Shown here piece by piece: positions 7,417 to 15,900 of a stretch of DNA of 36,022 nt (position 1 is its first letter; each line of letters starts with the position of its first letter). The DNA comes from Verrucomicrobiales bacterium (lineage in GTDB: Bacteria > Verrucomicrobiota > Verrucomicrobiia > Verrucomicrobiales > DEV007), in the NCBI GenBank assembly GCA_030730365.1, contig JANQVJ010000004.1:13856-49877 (forward strand), given 5' to 3'. The translations under genes and the position numbers were made by a program. The notes beneath the pieces are model-generated. The model was not told the DNA's origin, did not search any database, and saw only the letters and a list, made by a program, of their open reading frames with translations.

Positions 7417-8238
7417 CTACTCCAGCCACCTCTGCCCGTCCAGTCTCGCCGAGACGTAGCCGAAGGTGAGGTGGGTCTGCATCTCGAGGGGGATGCGATA
7501 CTCGTCGTCGGTGAACCAAAGGGTGGTGCGCTTGATTTTCTCGTAGCTCTTAATCGTGAGGTCAGTATTTACTTTACCGACATCGGCGTCGAGGCGAATG
7601 GCCTCGTAGGTGGTGCCTTTGACTTTGTGTGACTCGCGTCCGACCACTTTAAAGGTAGCGAGGTAGGGACGGTTAAAAGGGGTCACAAGCATGGTGACAG
7701 AGTCGCCGTCCTTGAGCGGTTGGCTGCGCAGGTAAAAGGCGGAGGAGAGGACATCCTGCCCGAAGTCGAATTTAAAACGCGAGGTCGCGGAGAGGGTCTC
7801 GCTCTTCCGTTTTGAAGTCGTGGTGTAAATTTGCCGTTTGCTCTCGAAGATGATGTCGTAGCTGTTCTCTTCGTTCCGGTCCTTTTCGCTGAGTTGAAAG
7901 GTGAGCGGACGGAGGGACTTCTGGTCGACGATGGAGCGGGCGCGGAAGTCGTAGGGGAAGAGGAGTCTCGCAAAGCCGGTGCTGCTCCCGGAAGCGTCGC
8001 TGACAAATTTCCTTTTGCCGGCAGCGTCGCTTTTGATGGCGATGTCAACGCGTCCGGCATTGACGCGATTGTTCCAGTCTAGAGTATACTCCAGTGATAC
8101 GGGTCGCAGGTTGGCGTGTTTTCCGGGAGGAAGTCGGGTGATGTCCTTCATCCAGTCGGGCGGCCCGACTGTCTCGTCGGAAAAAGCAGCTCCCGGCAAA
8201 AAAAGATAGAGAAAGAAGCAGGATAGTCTCGCTTTCAT
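7417..8238 (-). CDS. DUF3108 family exported protein
   Basis: This 273-residue protein has a signal peptide (MKARLSCFFLYLFLPGAAFS) and a single beta-rich DUF3108-like domain. Typical features are the early strand LEYTLDWNNRVNAGRVDI, the long middle with FDFGQDVLSSAFYLRSQPL followed by DSVTML, and the end TLWFTDDEYRIPLEM followed by HLTFGYVSARL. DUF3108 proteins are periplasmic or envelope proteins of unknown exact function. The ATG at 8238 begins the signal peptide; an upstream open extension to 8340 lacks family likeness. It diverges from the PQQ-type lipoprotein gene, with 89 bp between the starts. The tRNA-Leu gene lies 77 bp downstream on the same strand. The family call is good; the role is unknown. 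Confidence 0.75.
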   Translation of the reverse strand: MKARLSCFFLYLFLPGAAFSDETVGPPDWMKDITRLPPGKHANLRPVSLEYTLDWNNRVNAGRVDIAIKSDAAGKRKFVSDASGSSTGFARLLFPYDFRARSIVDQKSLRPLTFQLSEKDRNEENSYDIIFESKRQIYTTTSKRKSETLSATSRFKFDFGQDVLSSAFYLRSQPLKDGDSVTMLVTPFNRPYLATFKVVGRESHKVKGTTYEAIRLDADVGKVNTDLTIKSYEKIKRTTLWFTDDEYRIPLEMQTHLTFGYVSARLDGQRWLE

Positions 8239-8327
8239 TGCTCGATAGGGTCGGAAGGTTGAGGGGCTCGCGGAATACCGCCGTAAGATACTTTGATATT
8301 CTGGAAATTCAAGATAATCATAAAACG

Positions 8328-9554
8328 ATGAACAATGCAATCCCCATGAAAACTCTTTCCGCTTTTTCGACCACTCGGGCGGCGCTGTTGTTCAGCGCGG
8401 GCCTGTTCTTGAGTGCGTGCGAGGGGGACAAGAGCGCCGTTTCGGACGCGCCTGTTGCCGAGGCGCCGGTGGAGCAGTTCGCGGACTGGCCGCTCTTCCG
8501 TGGCGATGCCCAGATGCAGGGGGTGACGGTGGAAAAGATCATGCCTCCGCTGCAGATGGCGTGGTCCTTCGAGCCGAAGGTGGAGGAGGGAAAGCGGCGG
8601 CCGCCGATCGAGGCGGGTCCGGTCGTGGCCGGTGGGCGGGTCTTTGTCGGCAGTCAGGACGGCCACTTTTACTGTGTGGACCTGAGCAATGGCGCCCTTT
8701 TCTGGAGTTTCAAGGCGGAGGGACCGATCACGGCTCCGGCGGCGGTGCTGGGGGAGAAGGTCTTTTTCGGGGACACCTACGGCTTTGTCTACGCCCTCGA
8801 GGTGACGACAGGCAAGGAACTCTGGCGTTTCGAGACGGAGGGGAAGATCGAGGGCGGGGTGAACACCCTGACTCCCGAGTCGGGTCCGGCGCGGGTATTT
8901 GTGGGGAGTCACGATTACTTCCTCTATGCGTTGAATGCTGACACGGGCGAAGTGTTGTGGAAGCACGAGACCGGGAACTATGTCGTCTCGACGCCCTCTT
9001 TGATTCTCACCGACGGGGTCCCGGCCCTCTCCTTCGGCGGGTGTGACGGTCTCCTCCACGTCGTCGCGGCTGACGGCGAAGGGGAAAAGCGCGAGATCGA
9101 GATCGGGGCCTACATCGCCAATACCTCGGCCGTTCGTGACGGGATCTGCTACATTGCGCACAATGGAGGTGAAGTCGTCGCGATCGACATCGCCTCGGGC
9201 GAGACGGTCTGGAAAACGAAGACGGGGATCGAATACACGGCCTCGCCGGCGGTGGACGAAAAGCGGCTCTACGTGGCCGGTCCGGATAAACGTCTCGTCG
9301 CCTATGACCGGGTCGACGGGTCGGAACAATGGGCCTTTCTCGCGACTCGGGCGCTCGCCAGTTCCCCGCTCGTCAGTGCCGAGGTCATCTGGCAGGGCGG
9401 CATGGACGGGCGCCTCTACGCGGTGAATCGTGCGGACGGGACCGAGGCCTGGAATTTCGAACTCGGCACCCAGATCAAGGCCTCTCCGGCGGCATCACGG
9501 GGGACCCTCGTGGTTTGCGGTGATGACGGGGTGGTGTATGGTTTCAGGAAGTGA
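8328..9554 (+). CDS. PQQ-like beta-propeller lipoprotein
   Basis: This 408-residue protein begins with a lipoprotein signal (hydrophobic stretch ending LFLSAC, cysteine 31) and then consists of PQQ-type propeller blades. The repeats read GRVFVGSQDGHFYCVDLSNG, TYGFVYALEVTTGKELWRF, HDYFLYALNADTGEVLWKHE, GGEVVAIDIASGETVWKTKTG, DKRLVAYDRVDGSEQWAF, DGRLYAVNRADGTEAWNFE and DGVVYGFRK. It is probably an outer-membrane or periplasmic BamB-like scaffold; no PQQ-dehydrogenase residues are evident, so binding of real PQQ is doubtful. ATG starts at 8328 and 8346 are both possible. Only 36 bp separate it from the radical SAM gene, so it may be the first gene of that operon, though its job there is unclear. 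Confidence 0.8.
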   Translation: MNNAIPMKTLSAFSTTRAALLFSAGLFLSACEGDKSAVSDAPVAEAPVEQFADWPLFRGDAQMQGVTVEKIMPPLQMAWSFEPKVEEGKRRPPIEAGPVVAGGRVFVGSQDGHFYCVDLSNGALFWSFKAEGPITAPAAVLGEKVFFGDTYGFVYALEVTTGKELWRFETEGKIEGGVNTLTPESGPARVFVGSHDYFLYALNADTGEVLWKHETGNYVVSTPSLILTDGVPALSFGGCDGLLHVVAADGEGEKREIEIGAYIANTSAVRDGICYIAHNGGEVVAIDIASGETVWKTKTGIEYTASPAVDEKRLYVAGPDKRLVAYDRVDGSEQWAFLATRALASSPLVSAEVIWQGGMDGRLYAVNRADGTEAWNFELGTQIKASPAASRGTLVVCGDDGVVYGFRK

Positions 9555-9590
9555 CCGCGCCAGTCTTCGCGCCTCAGACCCCATTTTATT

Positions 9591-10961
9591 ATGTCTTCTT
9601 CCAAATCCACTGAACCCGGCAGTGTCATCTCCAAGCTGACCGTCCCGCTCGACGCGGCTTCGGAGGAGCAGACCGAGGTGGGAAATTATTTCGTGGCGAA
9701 CTACCCGCCCTTTTCCTTCTGGAAGCCGGAATACAAGAGCGAGGTTCACGAGGTCCTCAACTCGCCGCGGCCGGTGGACACGAATCTGGGGGTCTATTTC
9801 CACATCCCGTTTTGCCGGAAACGTTGCCACTTTTGCTACTTCCGCGTTTACACGGACAAGAATGCCTCGGAAATCAATGCCTATCTCGATGCGGGGATCA
9901 AGGAGTTCGAGCGCTATTCGCGCACGTCCTACCTCGCGGGACGGAAGCCGCAATTTGTTTATTTCGGGGGCGGCACGCCGAGTTATCTCTCGATCGAACA
10001 GCTCACGAATCTCACGGACCGGATGAAGGATCTTTTCCCCTGGGACGAGACCGAGGAGGTCGCCTTCGAGGCCGAGCCGGGCACGCTCACGGAGAAGAAG
10101 CTGGAGGCGCTTCGCAACATCGGGGTGACGCGGCTCAGCCTCGGGATCGAGAGCTTCGACGATCATATTCTCGAGGTGAATGGCCGCGCCCACCGGTCCA
10201 AAGAGGCCTACCGCGCGCTCGAGTTCGCCAAGACGCTCGGGTTTGACCAGGTCAATATCGATCTCATCGCCGGGATGATGGATGAGACGCCGGAGAACTG
10301 GGAGCGCAGCGTCCGCACCGCGATCGAGCAGTCTCCCGACTGCGTCACGATCTATCAGATGGAGATCCCTTACAATACGACCATTTTCAAGGAGATGAAG
10401 GAGTCCGGTCGTATCTCCGCACCGGTCGCGGACTGGAAGACAAAGCGGAACTGGGTCGATTGGGCTTTCAACGAGTTCGAGGCGGCCGGCTACACCGTGA
10501 GCAGTGCCTACACCGTGGTGAAAAATCCCGAGACGACCAAGTTCGTCTACCGGGACAGCCTTTGGGAGGGGGCGGACCTGCTCTCGGCCGGGGTCGCGAG
10601 CTTCGGCCACTTCGGCGGCGTGCATTATCAGAATCAGGCCGACGTGGGGCCCTACATGACCGAGCTGGAAAAGGGGGACTTGCCGATCTTCCGTTCTTAC
10701 CGCACCAATCACGAGGAGCGTTTCATCCGCGAGTTTATCCTGCAACTGAAGCTCGGGCGCACGAGCCTGAACTACTTCCGCACTAAATACGGGGTCGATC
10801 CTCTGGTGCGTTTTGCGGCACAGTTCGCCGACCTGCAGAGTCGCGGGTATTTCAGCCTCGATGGCGACGATGTTGTCGTGAGCCGGGGAGGACTGCTCCA
10901 GATTGACCGCCTTCTTCATGACTTTTTCCTCGAGCAACACCGAGATGCACGCTACACCTGA
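9591..10961 (+). CDS. HemN/HemW-like radical SAM enzyme
   Basis: This 456-residue protein has the radical SAM cluster motif C75-x3-C79-x2-C82 in FHIPFCRKRCHFCYF, the SAM-binding YFGGGTPSYL at about 125-133, FEAEPGTLTEKKL, SLGIESFDDHIL and NIDLIAGM. These are hallmarks of the coproporphyrinogen-oxidase-like (HemN) superfamily, followed by a HemN-type C-terminal domain with a winged-helix-like end. HemN, the haem chaperone HemW and the class C methyltransferases or cyclopropanases all look like this. The long N-terminal extension and the neighbours argue against haem synthesis and for a biosynthetic modification. The ATG at 9591 is the first of the frame. The stop overlaps the start of the next gene, which implies translational coupling. 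Confidence 0.8.
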   Translation: MSSSKSTEPGSVISKLTVPLDAASEEQTEVGNYFVANYPPFSFWKPEYKSEVHEVLNSPRPVDTNLGVYFHIPFCRKRCHFCYFRVYTDKNASEINAYLDAGIKEFERYSRTSYLAGRKPQFVYFGGGTPSYLSIEQLTNLTDRMKDLFPWDETEEVAFEAEPGTLTEKKLEALRNIGVTRLSLGIESFDDHILEVNGRAHRSKEAYRALEFAKTLGFDQVNIDLIAGMMDETPENWERSVRTAIEQSPDCVTIYQMEIPYNTTIFKEMKESGRISAPVADWKTKRNWVDWAFNEFEAAGYTVSSAYTVVKNPETTKFVYRDSLWEGADLLSAGVASFGHFGGVHYQNQADVGPYMTELEKGDLPIFRSYRTNHEERFIREFILQLKLGRTSLNYFRTKYGVDPLVRFAAQFADLQSRGYFSLDGDDVVVSRGGLLQIDRLLHDFFLEQHRDARYT

Positions 10962-11577
10962 TCGCGAATCGACAAGAGAGCGGGAGGCGGGACGCGATCT
11001 CGCCGAGGCCCTCAACTGGTTGCTGCCAATCCACTTTTTTTATGAAAAGTCGGGTTTGCCGCTGCCGGATTTCCTTTTCATGCCGGGAGAGGAGATTCCC
11101 TACCCCTACCGGTCTCTCCTCGTCCATTCGAATGACATGACGCCGACGCTGGCGGCCTTCCATCATTCGAAGCTCTACCTCGAGGTGCACGAGCACGAAT
11201 CGAGCGAGGCCTTCGTCATGCGTCTCGTCACGCTGCACGCGGCGGCTTCGGATGTGCCGGTCGAGTATGGTGCTATCGCGATTCAGTTGAGCGGCCTCCC
11301 CGAGGAGATGCAGGCGCAGGTCATCGCGGGCAGTAAGCCGCTCGGTGCGTTGCTCGGTGAGTTCGGGGTGGAGCACTACGGCAGTCCCTCGGCGTATTTT
11401 GCGGTTCCGGCTGACGATAGAATCGCGAAGGCGCTCAATCAGCGTCCCGGTGAGATCCTCTATGGCCGTTGCAATCATTTGCTCGACCGCGAGGGCATCG
11501 TCTTTGCCGACATCGTCGAAATTTTGCCGCGGAGCAATGAATCCGAGAAATGGGTGCAGCACGTATCAAACCGTTGA
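10945..11577 (+). CDS. Chorismate-lyase (UbiC)-like protein
   Basis: This cytosolic protein has 210 residues from the ATG at 10945; further in-frame ATGs at 10903 and 10918 would lengthen the overlap with the upstream gene. The C-terminal two thirds fits the chorismate lyase fold by pattern: VMRLVTLHAAASDVPVEYG, then KPLGALLGEF, then ILYGRCNHLLDREG and VFADIVEILP. In UbiC the corresponding segments are the REILL strand, the PLG block, the GRRS strand and the final TELFLP with its catalytic Glu. UbiC converts chorismate to 4-hydroxybenzoate and pyruvate. Similarity is at fold level, so substrate and product are inferred. It lies between a radical SAM gene (17-bp overlap) and a halogenase-like gene (16-bp gap). 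Confidence 0.6.
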   Translation: MHATPDRESTREREAGRDLAEALNWLLPIHFFYEKSGLPLPDFLFMPGEEIPYPYRSLLVHSNDMTPTLAAFHHSKLYLEVHEHESSEAFVMRLVTLHAAASDVPVEYGAIAIQLSGLPEEMQAQVIAGSKPLGALLGEFGVEHYGSPSAYFAVPADDRIAKALNQRPGEILYGRCNHLLDREGIVFADIVEILPRSNESEKWVQHVSNR

Positions 11578-11593
11578 GAAGCTTTTTCTTTCC

Positions 11594-12874
11594 ATGAAAT
11601 CCACAGACTTTGACGTGATCGTGATTGGTGCGGGTCCTGCCGGCTCGACGACAGCCGCCCTGCTCGCCGAAAAAGGCCACCGGGTCCTCGTGCTGGAGAA
11701 GGAGAAGTTTCCCCGCTACCACGTGGGTGAGTCGATGATGCCCTTCTGCTGGCACACCCTTGACCGTCTCGGGCTGGTCGCGAAGATGGAGGAGATTGGT
11801 TTCCAGCAAAAGCACAGCGTTCAGTTTGTCACGACAGACGGGATCATTTCGAAGCCTTTCTATTTTTTCGAACACGACGAGCACCCCTCGGCGGTGACCT
11901 GGCAGGTCGAGCGCATGGAGTTCGACCAGATGATCGTGGAGAAGGCACGCGAGAGCGGGGCCGAGGTGCGCGAGCAGCATCGTGTTCTTGACCTTATCCG
12001 CGACGCGGAAGGCAAGGTTGTCGGGGTAACGGCGGAGGATCATGAAGGGGCTCGTCACGATCTCCGGGCCCGCGTCGTCGTCGATGCCTCGGGGCGCGAC
12101 TGCCTCGTTTCGTCGAAGAGCCGCTGGCGCAAGCGTGATCCCGAGCTCAACAAGATCGCGATCTGGACCTATTTCGAAGGGGCCATGCGCGACCCCGGAC
12201 TCGATGCCGGTTCGACGACCGTTGCTTATGTCCCTGAGAAGGGCTGGTTCTGGTATATCCCGATGCGGAACAACCGCATCAGTGTCGGCATCGTCGCCGA
12301 GCGCGACTACCTCTACCGCGATACCCGCGACCCGGCGGAGATCATGGCCCGCGAGATCGGGGAAAATGAGTGGATCAAAGAGCATCTCTCCGTCGGACAG
12401 CAGGTCGGCGAATACTGGGTGACGGGAGAATACAGCTACCGGTCGAATTACTGTGCCTCGGACGGGGTCCTCCTCGTGGGAGACGCTTTCGCCTTCCTCG
12501 ATCCGGTTTTTTCCTCGGGGGTTTTCCTCGCCTTGAAGTCGGGCGAGATCGCGGCCGACGCCATTCACGGGGCGCTTACGGTCGGGGATACCTCGGCGGA
12601 GCAGTTCCGGCAATACGGCGAAGACCTCTGCCTCGCGATCGAGCGGATGCGAAAGATCGTTTATGCCTTTTACCACCCCGAGTTCAGTTTCGGGAAGCTG
12701 GTGAAGAGGAATCCCGAGCTCAGACCCACCCTGACCGACCTTCTCGTCGGCAATATTTTCATCGATCAGTTCGACGAACTCTTCGACGCGGTGCGCGAGA
12801 TTTGTGAGTTGCCTGCCGAACTGCCCTACGGGCATCAGGTAGCGCCGGCCGGGGCGCTTGCAGCGATGGCGTGA
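11594..12874 (+). CDS. FAD-dependent halogenase-like oxidoreductase
   Basis: This 426-residue protein has an N-terminal FAD fold (VIVIGAGPAGSTTAALLAEKG, residues 8-28), a PRYHVGESMMP segment (40-50) typical of flavin halogenases and related reductases, a conserved lysine K73 in GFQQKHSV, and the WxWxIP halogenase signature as WFWYIP at 218-223. GDAFAFLDPVFSSG at 297-309 binds FAD and matches the FxxPxxSxG pattern of the phenol/pyrrole halogenase branch. Such enzymes use FADH2 and O2 to form hypohalous acid; some relatives only hydroxylate or reduce. The ATG at 11594 begins the FAD motif. Placement 16 bp after the chorismate-lyase-like gene suggests an aromatic substrate. It is the last gene before a strong terminator. 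Confidence 0.75.
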   Translation: MKSTDFDVIVIGAGPAGSTTAALLAEKGHRVLVLEKEKFPRYHVGESMMPFCWHTLDRLGLVAKMEEIGFQQKHSVQFVTTDGIISKPFYFFEHDEHPSAVTWQVERMEFDQMIVEKARESGAEVREQHRVLDLIRDAEGKVVGVTAEDHEGARHDLRARVVVDASGRDCLVSSKSRWRKRDPELNKIAIWTYFEGAMRDPGLDAGSTTVAYVPEKGWFWYIPMRNNRISVGIVAERDYLYRDTRDPAEIMAREIGENEWIKEHLSVGQQVGEYWVTGEYSYRSNYCASDGVLLVGDAFAFLDPVFSSGVFLALKSGEIAADAIHGALTVGDTSAEQFRQYGEDLCLAIERMRKIVYAFYHPEFSFGKLVKRNPELRPTLTDLLVGNIFIDQFDELFDAVREICELPAELPYGHQVAPAGALAAMA

Positions 12875-12946
12875 GGAGCGGTCCGCCCGGCGGATTCTCT
12901 CCTTGCAGTTATCGCGGCGGCTCGTTCATTGTCGCTTCACTGCCCG

Positions 12947-15900
12947 ATGACCAACGATATAGGAAAACCACTGCCGGGAATACTCGCCGCAGTGGTTTTT
13001 TTGTGGCCGGGAGGGTTGGGCGGTCAGGTGAAAAAACCCGCAGCGGAGCCGCCTCCGATCAAGGCGCTCCTCATCACAGGCGGCGCCTCGCACGACTACA
13101 CGAGTCGGAAAGCTATCCTCACCGAGGGGATTCGCGAGCGGATCAATCGACCGATCGAGTGGGTCGTTCGTCATGAGGGAGGCGGCGAGAGTGACCTGGA
13201 GATTCCCGTTTTTCAGAAGAGCGGCTGGGCTGAGGGCTACGACATCGTCGTCCATGACTACTGCTTCCCGCGGGTAACCGACCGCGCCTGCGTCGATCGT
13301 GTCCTCGCGCCTCACCGCGCGGGCCTGCCGGCGGTTCTTGTGCACGGGACGATGCATTCCTTCCGCACCGGCGATGATGCCTGGTTCGAGTTCTGCGGGG
13401 CGACCTCGCGGGGGCACGGGCGACCGCGGGACTTTTCTGTCGAGGCCGCTCCGGGAGAAAATGTGATCGTCGCGGGCATGGCCCCGTGGACGATCCCGCG
13501 GGGCGAGCTTTATCTGATCGAGCGACTTCACTCCGGCTCGACGCCACTGACATTTTCCCGGTTCACGGACGGGGAAGGGGAAGCGCAGGCGCAGGCGACG
13601 ACCTGGTCTCACCTCTACGGTCCGGCGCGGGCGCGGGTTTTTGCCAGCACTCTGGGGAACGAAACCCCGACCCTCCTGACGCCGGCGTTTCTCGACCTCA
13701 TCGCGAGGGGATTCCTCTGGGCGCTCGATGGTCTAGAGGAGGAAAGTTTCACGGTGATCCCGCGAGGCAAATCCCTCTCCACCCTGACGCTTGAGACGCC
13801 CGCCGTTCCGCTGCCCCGTCCCGGGCCGAGCCTCGTCACGCGGGGGCGTGCCTCTGCCCTGAGTGTCGCCGCTTCTCCAGTGTCCGGGGCGGAAAGAGCG
13901 GTCGACGGCGATCCGATGACCTACTGGGAAGCCGGGAGTCCGGGGCCATCTTCCTGGCAAGTGGAGATGCGCGGGGAACGCCCGGTCGGCGCACTCCTCG
14001 TGATATGGAAAGAGGGGGCGCCTCGCCGCTATGAGGTGGAGAGTTCCCCTGACGGTCTCACCTGGCGGACTCTGCACCGGGGCGTAGAAGAGGGTATGGA
14101 GCCCCTCTCGCTGGGGTTTGATCCCCGTCCGATGCGCTTCCTGAGGGTCTCCGTTTCGGCGACGGAACCCGGCTTTGTCCCCGGAATCCGCGAGTTCGCG
14201 GCCTATGCGCAAATGGATGATCTTCCTTCCGCCTTTCCCGATTTCGTGAGCATTAACGGGCTACCGCGAGTGACGCTGAACACGGCAGGCTCCGGCGAAT
14301 GGGAAAGGTCGATCCGCCTCGCGCCCGGCTGGAGTCTCGGCGGGCGTGGGGCTTTGCCCGCAGGGGAAGCGGTTATCCAGATTATCCCGACAGCATCGGG
14401 AGAAGTTTTTGTCCTCGGGCAAACGATGCCGGAGGGGGAGCGAACGGTCTATCTGGGGGCCCCGGACGAGGAGGGCGGGATCTTCTTTCGAAAATTCCTC
14501 GGAGGGTTACCGCGATCAGCGCTCATTACTTACGACGGCGAATGGGTCTACACTCTGCTCGGAGATTCGCTAAAAGCCTACCGCGATACCGACGGGGATG
14601 GTCTTGCCGATGACCACGCGCCCCCGAAGAAGATATTTTCCCTAAACAAGGGTACGGCTCCGGAGGCGGTGCGCTACACCCGTTTTCGCACCGGTCCTGA
14701 CGGATGGCTCTATGCCGTCGCCGTGACCTCAGGCGACGTTGCGGGGTTCAACTCCCGTCAGGATCGGGTCAGATTCCCGCGACATGGGTTGATTCGCTTT
14801 CGCGCAAGCGGGCACGATCTTCGTGTTCATGCGGCAAGTGATTCTGACTTCGACGACTTTCAGTTCGATGAGGCGGGGCAGATCTCAGTGCAGCAAAGTC
14901 CTCCCGAAAGCACGGGAAATCCTGAGATACGATTCCTGCCTCCGCTCCCCGGTGAAGCCTGGGATGACCTGCCGCAGCTGGCATGGCCGCCCTCGATCGC
15001 GGACGATCGCAGGTGGAGTCAACTGGACGCGGTTCGCGCCCGGGACCGAGTTTATGTGAGGGGAAGCGGGGAAATTTTCCCTCTGATTGCCGAGATCGCC
15101 GACCTTGGTCATTTCGCTGCTGTCGGGGAGCGCGTCTGGTTTAGCCGGGAGGGAAAGACTGGATCGGGTCTGGGGTTTTTCTTCCGCACGGGAGATCCCC
15201 CCGTCGCTCCGGTGAAGTGGGACACCATTCCAACGAAGGGGCTTTTTGCCTACCTGTCCTCCCCAAGCGGGGTAGTGAGAACGGAGTGCGTTTTTGAGAT
15301 CCTGCGGCGGAAGCGCCACCCGGTTCGCGAGCTCCAAGGTATCGTCCGGACAGACGGAGCGGCACCTGCCCATGCAGGAGCTATGGCTGCGCTATCGGCG
15401 ATCGGAGGCGATAGATCCATGGAGGCACTCACCGGCGCGGCCGGGATCGCTGACCCTGCGAGGCAGGCGCTCGCTTTTCGACATATCGGTGATCATCCGG
15501 ATTTGAGAAATCACCTTGTCTTCAGCGAGGTCAGTCGGAATACTACCCCGGCAGTGACCGCAGCGATCGTGTCAGCGATGGCGCGGACGGGGACGACGAC
15601 AAGCGGGCTCGACGCTGTGGTCTTGAGTTTCGTCAGCCATCCCGATGTAACCCTCGCGGCTACCGCTCGTGCTTTTTTGCAAACCCGCGGCGCGGCAGCA
15701 GTCTGTTTCGACGTTCTTGATGATGCCAAGGCGGAGTCATCCTGGCCGGCAGCCTTTTCCGTGCTTTCCGGGATCCGCCGGGTCAGCGTCGTCGAGGGGA
15801 TCGTGCTGCGTATCGAGCAAACCCGCTCGGCCCGTCTCCGTGCCCTCGGGATAGAGACGCTGTTGGATCTCTATTATGAGGACGAGACCCATCGCCTCGC

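Noticed and set aside
9591-10961. Coproporphyrinogen oxidase for haem synthesis
   Set aside because: The HemN superfamily motifs fit, but the long N-terminal extension and the chorismate-lyase-like and halogenase-like neighbours make a haem role unlikely; kept as a HemN-like enzyme only.
9495-11015. Long minus-strand frame opposite the radical SAM gene, and similar ones at 11435-12835 and 8235-9329
   Set aside because: The plus-strand proteins carry clear motifs; the antisense products have no recognisable domain.
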